Shown in pieces: positions 22,237 through 33,682 of a stretch of DNA of 64,000 nucleotides. The notes under the pieces were generated by a model that ran no database searches, was not told the DNA's origin, and saw only the letters and a list, made by a program, of their open reading frames with translations. The DNA is taken from assembly GCA_033439255.1 (NCBI GenBank), contig JAVRDV010000016.1:744001-808000 (forward strand), in the 5' to 3' direction. A program made the translations under genes and the position numbers. The stretch is from Hericium rajendrae. Lineage: Eukaryota; Basidiomycota; Agaricomycetes; Russulales; Hericiaceae. Every line of letters starts with the position of its first letter. The first letter of the stretch is position 1.

Positions 22237-23371
22237 ATGTCCACGAAAGGCGTCGCCATCGTCACAGGTGCCGCGCGAGGCATTGGCCGTGCGATCGCCA
22301 CGCAGCTCGCAGACGACGGGCTCGACGTCGCCGTGAATGACCTAGACAGCATGCACGCGGAGCTCGCAGCTGTGGCAGCGGTCGTCCAAGCCAAAGGGCG
22401 GCGTGCGCTCGTCGTACCTGCGGATGTGTCGTCCGAGGCGGACGTGAAAGCCATGGTCGACGAAGTGGTGCTGAAGCTTGGGGGTCTGGATGTGGTGAGT
22501 CGCCGCCTGTTGGATGGTGGTGCGCTGATGCGAGGGCCGACGCGCATGAGATGGTCGCCAATGCTGGGGCCTCGGAATGACTAGTATCGTTGACAGTACG
22601 TCGGTGTCCCTCTTATGCGGCGCGCGGCTCATACTCTTGTTCGCAGCGACGGCGGAAGAATTCGACCGCGTTCTCGCAGTCAATGCGCGCGGTCCCATGC
22701 TCTGCTACAAATATGCAGCTATACAGATGATAGCGCAGGGTCGTGGGGGGCGTATTATCGGTATGAAGGTTTGGACGTGGCCATACGACGTTCCAACTCT
22801 TCGCAGGTGCCACGTCCGTGGTCGGGAAGAAGGCATGCCCGAATGCGATATCGTACGTCTCGTCCAAGTTCGCGGTGATCGGCATGACTCAGGGCGCAGG
22901 TGCGTGTCTTCTCAGTTCGAGATGGTCTACATGCGCTGACTGCGCTCAGCCTTGGAGCTGGCGAAGCATAAGATCACTGTGAACGCATATGCGCCAGGTG
23001 TGATCGATACAGACATGTGTACGTAGGACGTGTCTATGAGCGTCGGTCGGCCCTCAACTATGTTGGTTTAGGGTCGCAGGCAGCGAAGAATTCTGAGATT
23101 GGCGAGGACCAGTTCAAGCAGATGGTGCGTAACCGCTTTCTCTTTTAGGATTGGAGGTGTCACTCCCATACAGACTCTCGCCCACACCCCAATGGAACAT
23201 GCGGGACAGCCGCAGGACATTGCGAACATCGTGTCTTTCCTGGCATCCGAGAAAGCGAGTTACATCACCGGGCAGATCGTGAGTTCTGGATCAGTCCTTC
23301 GTGCCTCGTCGCTTATATGGCCCTGTCGCTCCATTCAGTATAGTGTGGATGGTGGGATGCACCCGTCGTGA
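22237..23371 (+). CDS. short-chain dehydrogenase/reductase (acetoin/diacetyl reductase-like), one apparent frameshift
   Basis: A classical SDR with the Rossmann motif TGAARGIG near residues 11-18, then NDLD, ADVSSEADV, MVANAG, the helix ATAEEFDRVLAVNARGP, the catalytic SYVSSKFAV (Tyr-x3-Lys) and NAYAPGVIDTDM, ending SVDGGMHPS. The pattern resembles NAD(P)-dependent acetoin/diacetyl reductases. Main exons start at 22237-22494, 22551-22595 and 22647-22760, with several short ones to 23371. Exon 2 is one base short: after MVANAG the frame runs into TGA near 22577, while MTSIVDT in the next frame is what joins correctly to TAEEFDRV. Either a one-base deletion has inactivated the gene or the sequence has an error. 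All other junctions are in phase. Confidence 0.8.
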
Positions 23372-25894
23372 ATGGCCTGACTTACTGAATGTCTGGTCCG
23401 TGTATACCATAGAGCTTGATGCCTGCTGTCGCTATGTCCGAAGCAGGACCTCGATCGCGAATGGTAGCATGGTATCCGTCGGCAATGCCCTCGGCATCCT
23501 TTTGTTCTGTCTTCCCAACGGATCTGATGTCATGTACACTCTTGAGATATGCTATGTTTCGGCCGAATCAACATTAATACTAGTTTTGCCTTCTTCATGA
23601 AATCCGAGTCATGTTCACATGGATTCAAACCAGCACATCACTCAGTCAGACACTCAGTCAAACCATGCTATGGTGCACCAACTATATTGCTTGACAACAG
23701 TATAACACCACAAAAAAGGGGAATGAACTATGGTATCCTATTGTATAATCTGCTCTAGTACATATGTACGGAAAAGAGTAGATGACAATCGGAAGATGAC
23801 CTGGGGTAATTGATTTGCAAATCGCAACTGGAACGCATAAAGGGAACCAGTGCACTCTTAGAAACCATGTCGGACCACACTAGGCAGCCACAGACGAAGC
23901 TCCTTCAAAGGTTCGAACCACCCAAAGAAAGGGTGGAGCGAGCAGACGGCCCGAGCCGTATTTGGCAAGGGCATCATCGCAGCATTTCTGCTGCTCCCGC
24001 TATGCGGGGTTGCCAATGGCTGCCAGGAGAGGGCGCTTGAACCAACGGCAGGGGTAGCCGTGCGACAGGTTGAGACGTCGCACGGCGGGGATGACCTGGG
24101 GTAATTTATTTGAACGGCACGGGATCCAGTTGTCACTATCATGAAAGATAGGGCATGAGAACAACGAAGCACCAGGTTCGAAAAGACAGACGTACATGGT
24201 GTCAACCATCAAGAAGCAGATCCTGTGAAACACATGGAAATCCATGTGTGTGAAACACACGGAAATCCCTGCATGGTCTCCAGCTTTCTATCATGTCACG
24301 ATAAGCATCAACCAAGACCATAGACAATAGGAGAGCGTACCGAGCGATGGCTATTAGAGCGAGACACATTACGGAGGCAACCACCCGCAACACCAATCAA
24401 GGTGTCAACTGAAAAGTATCATCGCGTGAGACAGATGTTCGAAGGCAGACATTATATGAAATGCGCACCTCTCGTCGAGACGGACGAGCCGTCTGGCGGT
24501 AACGGGCTGCACTCCCGTATCCATTGCCCTCAACCTAATGCTGTAGCCGAATAGGACCGGGCGGTAACAGTCGAGTACGTGCGGCAGCGAGCACTAGTGA
24601 TCCTCCACTTGGTGCGATCGTAGGCTCGTGGCGTTGAACGTTAGTCGGGCTGCACCAGCGTTTACAGGACTCAACGCAGGCCTTATATAGCTGCCCGGCA
24701 ATCGCCGTAGACCAAGCTGCGGATGCGAAATTGGTCATAGCAAGGGAGGACCCCCGACAATCACCTGAAGGGTTCTTTCCCGGGTCGTTAACCAAACGGC
24801 GCGCAGCGCCGGAGCTCTGTGGAAATGGCGGTAACGGAGGGCCCAAATTCGGCCCAAAGCTCTATGTTTGATGCGTATACCGAGCCAGCATCGGCCGGAG
24901 GTCTGTTCCGCCGCGCGGTAATCATGGCTGAAGCACTGACCCATTTCGGTCAAATGAAGGGACTAAATGCCCGACTGTTTAAATTTGATTCCTTTTCAGA
25001 GGACATTCCGTAGGTAGTGAGCAGCGAATAGCAGGCTCAAGTGCGATGTCGCATATTTCCATCACATAGCGCCCAGTAGCGTCCGTCCACTGTGGGCGGA
25101 CACGTTGTGGACACCGAAGGTGATGGGTTAGTAGTAATATGCATGTTGAGGGGCACATCGGGACCATATAGGACTTTGGACTGTAGATCCTTTCTCGCAT
25201 TATGGCCCCGGCTCGTGGTGAGAAAATAGCAGTCGCCGCTGCCCGACCTATGGCTATTCACAATTCACACACGCGCGCATCCAGCGGACCAGCGTATGTG
25301 GTGCAATGCGAGTGGGACGAGGAGAATGCGATGGTGTTGGCGCGGGATGGCTCATCTGCGGCTTGCGGAGCTCTAGATAGGCAGGGAGAAAAACACGATT
25401 TTTTTAAATTTAAACTGATTTTTTGAGGTATGTTGCTGGGTGCGGTAACGGTTCGCTCAAACAATAGGTCTGTTCCGCGGCACGTATACCGGGCGCTGCG
25501 GCCGACCCTGGAGATCTGTCGGTAACGAGCCTCTTGGAGCGGAAAGAACCTTTTGGGGGGTTGTCGGGGGTCCTAGCAAGGGGCCCCGCCGCAGGCGGGT
25601 AGAAAAAATTGGCAAGGGGCAAAGTCAGAGCGGGCGGAAAAGGTGGCCAGGGACGTCCCTCGTCCTTGGAGCTTGGAGGGGAGGTGCCGAGCGGCCGAAG
25701 GGTCCATAGCCCATCCTCGCCTGCGTTGGTGAAACTCCATCAACCGCGCCCATGCCGGGACTTCTGGCACCAAAGCCAATCTGCAGGGTCATCGCCTACG
25801 CTGCATCCAGAGCCACGGCACTTGTATCTTAGAACATTCATAGTTTACGAGCATGAATACATAGTTTAGCGACTGGGCTGCGCCTTCGCAGGAA
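23372..25894. other. largely non-coding, repeat-derived region
   Basis: About 2.5 kb without a convincing gene. A 20-30-bp motif beginning GATGACCTGGGGTAATT occurs at 23797 and 24090; GCGGTAAC-type motifs recur at about 24496, 24562, 24830, 25441 and 25512; a hairpin-prone ACACATGGAAATCCATGTGT lies near 24231. Two inverted segments bracket 24.74-25.58 kb and are listed separately. The region reads as decayed mobile-element DNA. Confidence 0.5.
24737..25583. mobile_element. degenerate inverted-repeat element
   Basis: The left arm (about 24737-24795) contains GGACCCCCGACAA and GGTTCTTTCC. The right arm (about 25524-25583) contains their reverse complements in the matching order (GGAAAGAACC and TTGTCGGGGGTCC), followed by TAGCAAGG on the outside. 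The arms match over roughly 50 bp with mismatches and small gaps and bracket about 0.85 kb of DNA with no coding potential, the layout of a decayed MITE or foldback element. No clear target-site duplication was found. Confidence 0.5.
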
Positions 25895-26767
25895 ATGAGC
25901 AGCACGGAAGTAACATTTAGAGTGCTCTGCCAAGTCGGAAAGGGGTCGAACATCCTGTCTTCGACACCCATGTCCATTCTCAAGCCCACTCCCACCGTCA
26001 TACTCCCTGAGCAGGAGCCATCAGCCATTCAGAGCCGTTTCGAGCAGCTCTCAATGTACTTCCCTATGTACAGTCCCGGCATGCATTCTGGCCCTGCTGA
26101 TTGGTTATTCCGCCATGTCATGCAGGATGATCAGTTCTATCGCATTTATTGCGACAACACTCCAACCTCGATCCAGAACAGCATTCACGCGAAGGCGATG
26201 GCCGTCGTGTTTGAGGTAATGGCACGCATCCACCCACACATGTGCTTCCTCACAACCGATGGAGATCGTGCCCACCCTTATGTCGAAGAAGACGTCAAGG
26301 CGCCGCACATGGCCTCATGCTGGCTCGAAGCAGCCGGTGACTCAGTTCAAGACCGCATGGTCTGGCAGCGGGCGCTGAAACGGCTGCAGCATATTGCTCG
26401 ACAGGGAGACCATGATGTCTGCATGGACGAGTTTATCGCGCCGGTCAACTCTCCAGGCATGGCCAACCCAGAGATGCCGTCCGCACTCCTTCAAGTGTCT
26501 TGGAAGCCTCCGGTAAGTCTCACCCTTATTTTTGCATGCAAAATTTGACTTTCCGATTTGTGTTCGCATCAGGTTCCATTCGATCTAGAGGCCTTTCCGC
26601 TCTTGACTGCTAGTCATGAGCACATCCCGATGCCGTCGCACGATCAAGTCCCATTCGGCAAGCGCATTCGTGCCCATTTTGTTCTGTACCTCAGCGACTC
26701 CCGCGCAACCGAGAAGAAGGGGCCTCTTGTCACTGCCCGCATTGTCTATATGCACGTTGTCGACTGA
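25895..26767 (+). CDS. uncharacterised two-exon protein
   Basis: Exons 25895-26512 and 26573-26767 join across a clean GTAAGT...CAG intron and give 270 residues. I do not recognise the family. The composition is that of an ordinary globular protein (MSILKPTPTVILPEQEPSA, DWLFRHVMQDDQFYRIYCD, HPHMCFLTTDGDRAHPYVEE, then a C-terminal strand-rich part FGKRIRAHFVLYLSDS). There is no signal peptide or transmembrane segment and no metal-binding or catalytic motif. It sits alone between a repeat-derived region and the nested transposons, so it could be a lineage-specific host gene or transposon cargo. The good splice consensus and intact frame argue that it is functional or recently so. Confidence 0.65.
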
Positions 26768-27130
26768 ATTTGGCTTCTCACCTTGTAACAGTATGTAGGT
26801 CTCTCAGATTCAGCAGTCTATATTATCTCGTCTCGGACATTAGGTAGGAGAAAATACTGTAGCATTTATGTATCTCGATCCGAATAGCCTGTAGTCGAAG
26901 TCCATGTATGTGAGCTAGTCTCTCGATAATTTGTATCCCCGTCTGCGCTTGTCTGCCGTTGCTATGGCCGTATCTGAAATCTCGCCAAAAAATTAGTTCT
27001 TGACATGCCGGCTCCTTGTGAAACATTGTGATTGTGACTGCAAAAAGGTCAATGCAGTACTGACAAGTGAAGGTTCAACAGCATAAGCATGGATGGTACT
27101 CGCCGAGCGATTTAGTCCCGCTGCTCATAT
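26768..27130. other. intergenic, nothing recognised
   Basis: These 363 bp lie between the uncharacterised gene and the 5' remnant of the split transposase gene. No ORF, repeat or RNA was supported. Confidence 0.5.
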
Positions 27131-27444
27131 AGGGATCTTGCATCAGCACACTCCTTGCTCCCGACGTCCGTCTCCCCATTGCTACTGCCTCTCACAACCA
27201 ATATCGTCCGCGCAATTATCAGGAACGCGCTACCATCCAAGGAGCACGACAAGTTCGACAAGCGATGGATGAAATCGGTCAGTCTGATTTTCGTTCATAA
27301 ATGTGCGTGACTCGGGCTCACCTGTGCTTGCTTTGGCCGTGTGCCAGGTTGACGACCATGTCGAGACTTGGAGCGCAAGCAACCTGGATGCGGGCGAGGC
27401 GACAGCGCATGCCCAGTTCACTTGGGTCGTGAACGTTGTCACGT
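27131..27444 (+). pseudogene. 5' fragment of a DDE transposase-like gene, cut by the LTR retrotransposon
   Basis: An open frame (TTNIVRAIIRNALPSKEHDKFDKRW) runs to a GTCAGT donor at about 27278. After an acceptor at about 27350, VDDHVETWSASNLDAGEATA and AQFTWVVNVV follow, and coding is interrupted exactly where the LTR begins. The reading frame continues in the same phase after the far LTR at 43769, so this is the N-terminal part of the gene whose remainder lies beyond 43.77 kb. No start codon is visible in the first open frame; it may lie in an unrecognised upstream exon or be lost. Confidence 0.72.
27441..27444. repeat. target-site duplication, left copy (ACGT)
   Basis: ACGT directly precedes the TG that begins the left LTR and recurs directly after the CA that ends the right LTR at 43769-43772. 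Confidence 0.75.
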
Positions 27445-28199
27445 TGTCGTGACGGTGGCGTGGTTCGAAGGATATGAATATATATATTTCAGGCTTATGA
27501 ACAACCCAAAATATAAATCAAATCACACTACCCTAGATACTATCAGGTTTTCCACTTTCCCAGATGTACCTAGTCGTTCGAGGAGTTTATCAGGTTTTTC
27601 TCTTTGTCGTATGGTTGAACAGCTCTTTGTATGCTTCTCTTTGCTAGTGCTTATTTTGTGGGTTTTATAGCAGAATTGCTTGGTCTTGTGTATGCTCCCA
27701 CAAATAGAACCAAACAAAACTTCGGAATAGCTGGGTCGTAAAAGTTGTAAGAGTGCCGAAACTCCGAGAAGGCTTGAGCTTGAAGTGTCGAGACTTGAGG
27801 TCGTAAAGGTCGTAAAGGTCATAACTTGGTCTTGTGTGAACTAAAACTGGATGGCGATATTCAATACGTACTACGGACGTCGAATGGAACTAGACTTGAA
27901 TCGATGAGTTGCTTACGTACCACAGACGTAAAAGCAAAGATAGGACTTAAGTGAACCAACTAACTAACTAGCCTTCCAATCGGTCTAGTAGCTAAACTTA
28001 CCTTAACTCAAATGCTTCACACTTATTCTCACTCTGGAGATGGTGGTTTAAAATCAAGTGGTTGATTGGGGGGGTTAGGTCAATCTGGAGCTCCTTATAT
28101 ACCTTTTGGGGCCCCGAGAATGAACTTCCATATATGTACATGATGCTACACTACTGTGAGAACTATCTACTATGTATGTAACCTTAGAGTATTTCCTGC

Positions 28200-28500
28200 A
28201 TTTATTAGTGATTTATAATGAGCTTTATAAGCAAACTTGGCTTTGTAATGCTGCATTCTTTGCTTATTAAGTGCATTTGTAATCACATTCTCGCTTACTG
28301 ATCTGATTCATAATCACATTTCCTGCTTATAAATCCACTTTCTTAGTACTCTGCATGCTTTATAATACATCTTTCCTGCTTTGTAATCCCAAATCTTGCT
28401 TTGTAGTCAGAGATTCTGCTTTATAAGCTTTGTTTATTACTATTTGACACTTTATCAGTGCTCTGTAAGCAAATGTGCTTACAAATCCACTGCCCTGTCA
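28200..28500. repeat. degenerate TGCTTTATAA-type array inside the LTR
   Basis: About ten imperfect units of 25-30 bp share TGCTT(T/A)(G/A)TAA followed by TC or AC and a short variable stretch. The same array is present in the other LTR at about 41748-42048. It could hold promoter or polyadenylation signals, since AATAAA-like and TATA-like strings abound. Confidence 0.6.
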
Positions 28501-29100
28501 GCCTGTGGGCTAGGCAGACTCATCACTTGTAAACTTGTTGAACCATGGACTAGAGCTATTCTTCATTCTTAGACTGTTTACAAATTTGAGTATTTATTTT
28601 TACTTAATTTTTACAGTCATTCAGACTTAGTTCTGAGTCCTGGCACTTGTTCTCATTCTATTACTAGACATAGAATAGCTCAAGTTTACTTTCAAATATC
28701 TTTAAGATTTATCTAGCTTTACTGTAAACCTTCAAGCTTTCTGAACATGTCACCGAACGAATGTATTCCATCATGACGAACAAACTACGGACAACTGCTG
28801 CATGTGACGTATAGTATGCGCGCTCATCATAGCCGAGTAAACAATAGTAGTAAAGTCCACGTAGCACTTCCTAACTCGTGACAGATGAGGAAAAATGATG
28901 AAGTCGACGAAGGAGGGTGCGATGGGACAGATGGTCGTGTGATTAATGCAGAAGGTCCGAATAGCTCGCGCGCAAAGATCGACATGTGGAATATGATGAC
29001 AGATAGCGTAGATGCGAAAATGAGTGACGACGATGCGATCACAAGCGAAGCATGAGACAAAACAAAACATACGAGCAGTCCATGGCTGCATTCCCTCTCC

Positions 29101-29925
29101 TCAGATGTAGTACCGTTCCTTCCCTGTCAAGATATCCATCTTGCATGACCACCGCCGCAACTGCTCCACCCTCTCCTCATCCTCAGGGTCGACATTGTCG
29201 GGGAGGACGAATGGCCGGTTGTGGATCTGCCTGTCACCTGCTGGGTCGAATGGTTCGTGGATGTCGATCGGATGGCGGCAGCTAAGGAGAGCGAGGATGG
29301 GATAGTAGCGAGGGAGCTCGGTCCAGATGCGAGGGACCACAAGCTGGACACTTGTCGGTTCGTACCCCCGAGTGTCTTCACGCTCTGCTCGGAAGTGCAC
29401 CCAGGTTGGGCTGACGTGCGAGATCTTGGCCAAGCGAGCTCGGGTGGTGAGGGTGGTCTCCTTGTAAGTCAGCACCAGCTCGACGAGCAGGCCTTTGCGG
29501 ATGCGAAGGGATGGGCGCTGTGTGACGAACCAGCTGAGCGAGTAGGCAGGATACCGTGCCTCTACCGAGAGATGACGATAGGAGGAGGGATACGTGAGGT
29601 GGTCATCATCATCGAGGTCATTGACGATCTGGAGAGGAGAGGAGGGACGAGGTGGTAGGGCATGCTGGTCCGGTGGGGCTATCCCACCTGGCCGTTGACA
29701 CGAGGCAGGGCGCACGGCACTTATCGATGCTCTGCTCGAGATAGACATCCTGGGGAATCCTGACGTGGGCTGTACACCTGAGATGACCGAATTAGGTAGC
29801 ACGTGGCGGGTGTATTCGTGGGTTACTCGGACTTCGATGGGATTGTCCTTGAAGATTGGATTGACGAGCAGCGGATAAAGCTGTGCGTCAAGAGATGAGC
29901 GGTGAGGGCAGAAAATACTGAGCAT
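29101..29925 (-). CDS. 274-residue ORF inside the 3' LTR, unknown function
   Basis: An intact open frame from ATG to stop lies wholly within the LTR and in the same sense as gag and pol. The protein starts MLSIFCPHRSSLDAQLYPLL, has a proline/serine-rich middle and an acidic DLDDDDH stretch, and ends with a charged segment (NVDPEDEERVEQLRRW). I do not recognise a domain. The twin copy at 42649-43473 is intact and, from the aligned protein sequences, differs at two positions (Ser/Gly near residues 3 and 171). Coding is an inference from length and integrity; expression from an LTR transcript would be unusual. Confidence 0.5.
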   Translation of the reverse strand: MLSIFCPHRSSLDAQLYPLLVNPIFKDNPIEVRVTHEYTRHVLPNSVISGVQPTSGFPRMSISSRASISAVRPASCQRPGGIAPPDQHALPPRPSSPLQIVNDLDDDDHLTYPSSYRHLSVEARYPAYSLSWFVTQRPSLRIRKGLLVELVLTYKETTLTTRARLAKISHVSPTWVHFRAEREDTRGYEPTSVQLVVPRIWTELPRYYPILALLSCRHPIDIHEPFDPAGDRQIHNRPFVLPDNVDPEDEERVEQLRRWSCKMDILTGKERYYI

Positions 29926-30283
29926 GGTTGCCAGGTGGCGCTGTGTGTCAACGCGAACCCTTTAATATCATTCTTGCTTCCACATGAATATTACTGAATC
30001 TTAAGATCGGGTGCCAGACTGCAGGTTGATGGTGATCGGGATCTTGAATCTGGGTCTCGACTTGGTCCGGTCGCTTGGTTCTTGCCGATCAGGTCCCATA
30101 GTGTTCAGCAACCCATTTATCGGCCCATACCGATCTATCGCACACCGATACCGATCTATCGTACAATTTTAATCACTGAATCACTTAGGTCGATGATCAA
30201 AACGGGTTTTGTTCACGACATCCGCGGGGAACTTGAAATTCAACCGTCCTCGGTTGTCAAACTTGCTGGATGACCTTGTTACG

Positions 30284-33200
30284 TTAATCTTCTTCTTCAT
30301 CAGATAACTCCACATGAGAGCCCTTGGTAAGCTTCTTTAGTAGCTTCTTATTGCGAGCGATATACGGAATAAGTCTAAATGCGGCAACTGCATCTCGTTT
30401 AAAAGTGCCGGTGAGTTCCTTAATTACATAAGATCCACCTGGTGTGCGTCTATCAACTTCATAAGGTCCGAGATATCTTGGCAATGGTTTTCTGTCATGC
30501 TGCATCTCAATTCCAGAGTTTCGGAGTAATACTAAATCTCCTGGTTCAAATTCTTCCTTCATCAGTCTTGCCTTGAACTTTTCTTCGAAGTCTTCCTTGG
30601 ACTTCATGCGGTATTGGCTGAGTCTAAATGCAGCATGTTCCTGATCTTCCTCTCTTTTCTCTAATTGACGAAGACGTAATGACAGTAAATCTTCTGGACT
30701 CATTCCTGACGTAAATCCTTCTACCATAAATGTTGCTTCTGTGAGATCAAAGGGTAAGACGGGTTCTACACCATGCAGTAGATAATATGGTGAATATCCT
30801 GTGACTTGACTGGTAGTAACTTTATCAGCGAAAAAGGCTGCCGGCACTTTTGAAGGCCATTGATTCATTTTGTGTTCACAAGCCTTAACAATAGATTCAT
30901 GAATGATAAAGTGTCCACGTTCAACGACTTCATTGGCTCTCGAATTGTATGGTGATATTGGAATGTGGGGAATATTCATTCTGTCCATAAGATCTGCAAA
31001 TGCTGCTCTTACTTCTGGGCCATTATCTGTTGTAACTTGCCCTACTGCTCCGTATCTGCAGAATATTTCTTCCCAGAAGAAATTGGCAAGAGTCCTCGAA
31101 TTTGCTTTTCTGATCGCACGTCCTTCTGAGGCTCTTGATAAGTCATCTCTTGCTGCAACTATATATTCAAAGTCTCCTGCTTTTGGCATGTACATTACGT
31201 CAATATAGACTCGTGTCCATATCGTTGAAGGAGTTGATACGATTATTGGCATACGAACTTTCTTTGTACTGCGTACTTGACATTGATGACAGGATGTGAC
31301 GTGATGTTTAACGTCAGCTCGCATATAAGGCCAGTAGAATCTAACCCTAATAGTTTCAAATACTGCAACCTCTCCTCTATGTCCTAATCCTTCATGTGCT
31401 TCTGTCATGATTGAAAGTCGCTGTGCTGTCTTGAGGATAACCTTGAGTGGAGGTCGGCTACCATTGCGCTTGAAAAGAATTCCCACTTTTACAAAAAACT
31501 GGGAGACCTTCTTAATGAATCTTTTCTGCTGTTGGACTGACACTGCTCCTGGAGGATATTTCAGGGTTTGTAGAAACTTGAATATATCCAGAAGGGTCTG
31601 GTCTTGCTTTGATACTGTTGATGCTAATACTGACGGAAGTGTTTTGGGACTATACCAGGATAATACAGGCTTGTCCACTGAAATTTTTAGTGGCTTGGTT
31701 CCTATGTACAAGGCAATATCATCCAACCATGCATCATCATCAAAGTCAGGTTTCTCATCATCTGCCAATTTTCTATGTGACAGTGCATCTGGTCCCTTAA
31801 ACTTGTTTGCTGGAACATGGACTAGCACAAAGTCAAACATCAAAATGCCTTGAATCCAACGATTGACTGCTGCATTTGGCTGGATGTCTGGAGAGTTTAA
31901 CATCCCCTTGATATACTTTGCATCTACTTCAACATAAAAGTTACGTAGTCCTACAATATAAAGACTATAATGCCTTAAAGCACGATACAATCCAAACAAT
32001 TCTAGCTTCGGCTGAGAGTAGCGTGATTCGACTTCTGACATGGGCAAGGATCCGTAACGAGCAGGTCGTCTTCGTCCTTCATCATCAAGCTGGGACAAAA
32101 TAAATCCAACTGCCACATAACTTGAGTCAACTGATAGAATTACAGGATTATCTGAGTGATAGTCAATAGGATGTAAGGCTGGGGCCGATGTTGCTAACTT
32201 TTTAAGGGTGTCAAAAGCTTCCTGTCTTCTTTCATTCCAAATGAAGGACTCTTCATGTCTTATAAGCTCTGTCAGGGGTCTGGCTATCTGAGAGTAATTT
32301 GGAATCCAAATTCTCACTGTGCCACATAATCCTAAGAAGCCTCTTACTTCAGTGGTATTTGTCAATGGAGGCCAAGATAAAATCTTCTGAACTTTCTTGT
32401 CTTCTGGGACCCTTCCACATGGTGTACACTTTTGACCGACAATGAGCACATCGGGTCTGGCTATTTGGGCTTTATTAGGGGCAAATGTCCCTCCTGCATG
32501 CTTAACACGATGCATAATCCGATGCACATCCTGGGCATGTTCCCAAATAAATCTCCGGATTCCTGGGTTTTCTTTTAGTTTCTCTGGGTTTCCATTCTTA
32601 TCAGAATAAATAGTCTTGGGTCCTCTGACTCCTAAATCATCAATAAAGATATTGGCCTTGTCGGGAATTTCTGGCTGCAGGATAAATGTCATACAGTTCT
32701 GAAATTCTGCTGGAGAATTGGTGAATCCCATTGGTATTGAGGTTATTCTTAATAGGCCTAGAGGTGTTCTGAATGCTGTAAGATCTCTGCTCCTGGGGTC
32801 AACTTTACGTGCGTCAAAACCCCAGAACAAATCGAAGACTGTACTACATGCACGTCCTGCGAAGGGTTCAACGAAATCATCTACAATTGGAGGGAGGCCT
32901 GCATCTCAAATGGTGACTTTATTGAGGGGCTGGAGATCATGGACAATACGGAGTTTACCATTTTTCTTTAAGACACAAAACCAACTTGAGCAGTACGCTG
33001 ACTGACTTGGTTCATATACACCTGCTGCGATTTTGTCTTTAAGCAGTGCTATGACCTTGTCCTTAATGCCTGGAGGAATGGGAATATTCCTACAGACCCA
33101 AGGTGTATGAGGGACAGTCGGAATTATATATGGCGTAAAGTATGACTCTTTAAGAGTACCACGTTCAGTCTCCGTAAATGCTAGAGCATCCCGATTCAAG

Positions 33201-33682
33201 CACATAATATGCTGGAATAACTTCTCTTCTTCGGACCAAAGGAAACCTTCTCCATTTACATTGAGCAGGTCCATTTGTTCTTGAGTCATGCGGTCAGATG
33301 GGATGAACTGAGGAGGATGTGGCGTCAATTCAGGCAGACTGCTAAGCGGGTCTTCCGGGAATCGCCGAGAAACTCGGGCATTTTCGGGGAAAGTACCAGC
33401 CACTGGTCGAATTTTCTTATCCACTCTTTTGTAGGCCGTAAATATCATGGGATTTGATTTATTTAAATCGGCGCTCATATTCTGCGTCGATTGGTGAAAT
33501 AACTGAGTGGTTTGGTTGGAAAATGGCTGCTCTAGAATTACTTTCATGCGGGACTGTTGACTTAGCACTGGCGTCGCGCGACGCGTTGGGCGCTTAATTA
33601 AATCGAAAGGCGAGAGGAGTCGTGATAATATTTTGGGACTCGAAGAGTCCGAGTTCTTGCTGGGAAGTATGTTGCTGAACAT
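30284..33682 (-). pseudogene. pol: pol: reverse transcriptase, RNase H and integrase, one in-frame TGA
   Basis: The frame is continuous from ATG at 33682 to the stop at 30284 except for TGA at 32908-32906, in KVTI[stop]DAGLPP where relatives have Arg. Upstream is the RT entry segment (CSSWFCVLKKNGKLRIVHDL); downstream come AFRTPLGLLRITSIPMGFTN and the catalytic IFIDDLG (F-I-D-D). RNase H shows the acidic residues in LSVDSSYVA, KLELFGLYRAL and VEVDAKYI. Integrase shows the zinc-binding pair H...H and C-H-Q-C, then DDE residues in VYIDVMY, TTDNGPEV and NEVVERGH. A C-terminal GPYEVDRR segment follows. The stop fits CGA to TGA at a CpG. Without it the protein would be about 1130 residues. Confidence 0.93.

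Larger units (their letters stand above)
27445..30220 (-). repeat. 3' LTR (element orientation), 2776 bp
   Basis: Begins TGTCGTGACGG and ends CACGACA on the plus strand, with short inverted ends TGTCGTG / CACGACA. It contains a degenerate array of TGCTTTATAA-like units at about 28200-28500 and a 274-residue open frame at 29925-29101. It differs from the other LTR at about 27831, 27886, 29340, 29410, 29919, 29936 and 30010. Confidence 0.95.

Noticed and set aside
28771-29658. Additional short frames in both strands of the LTR
   Set aside because: The plus-strand 145-residue frame is the shadow of the minus-strand 274-residue ORF; the 106-residue frame lacks any support beyond being open.
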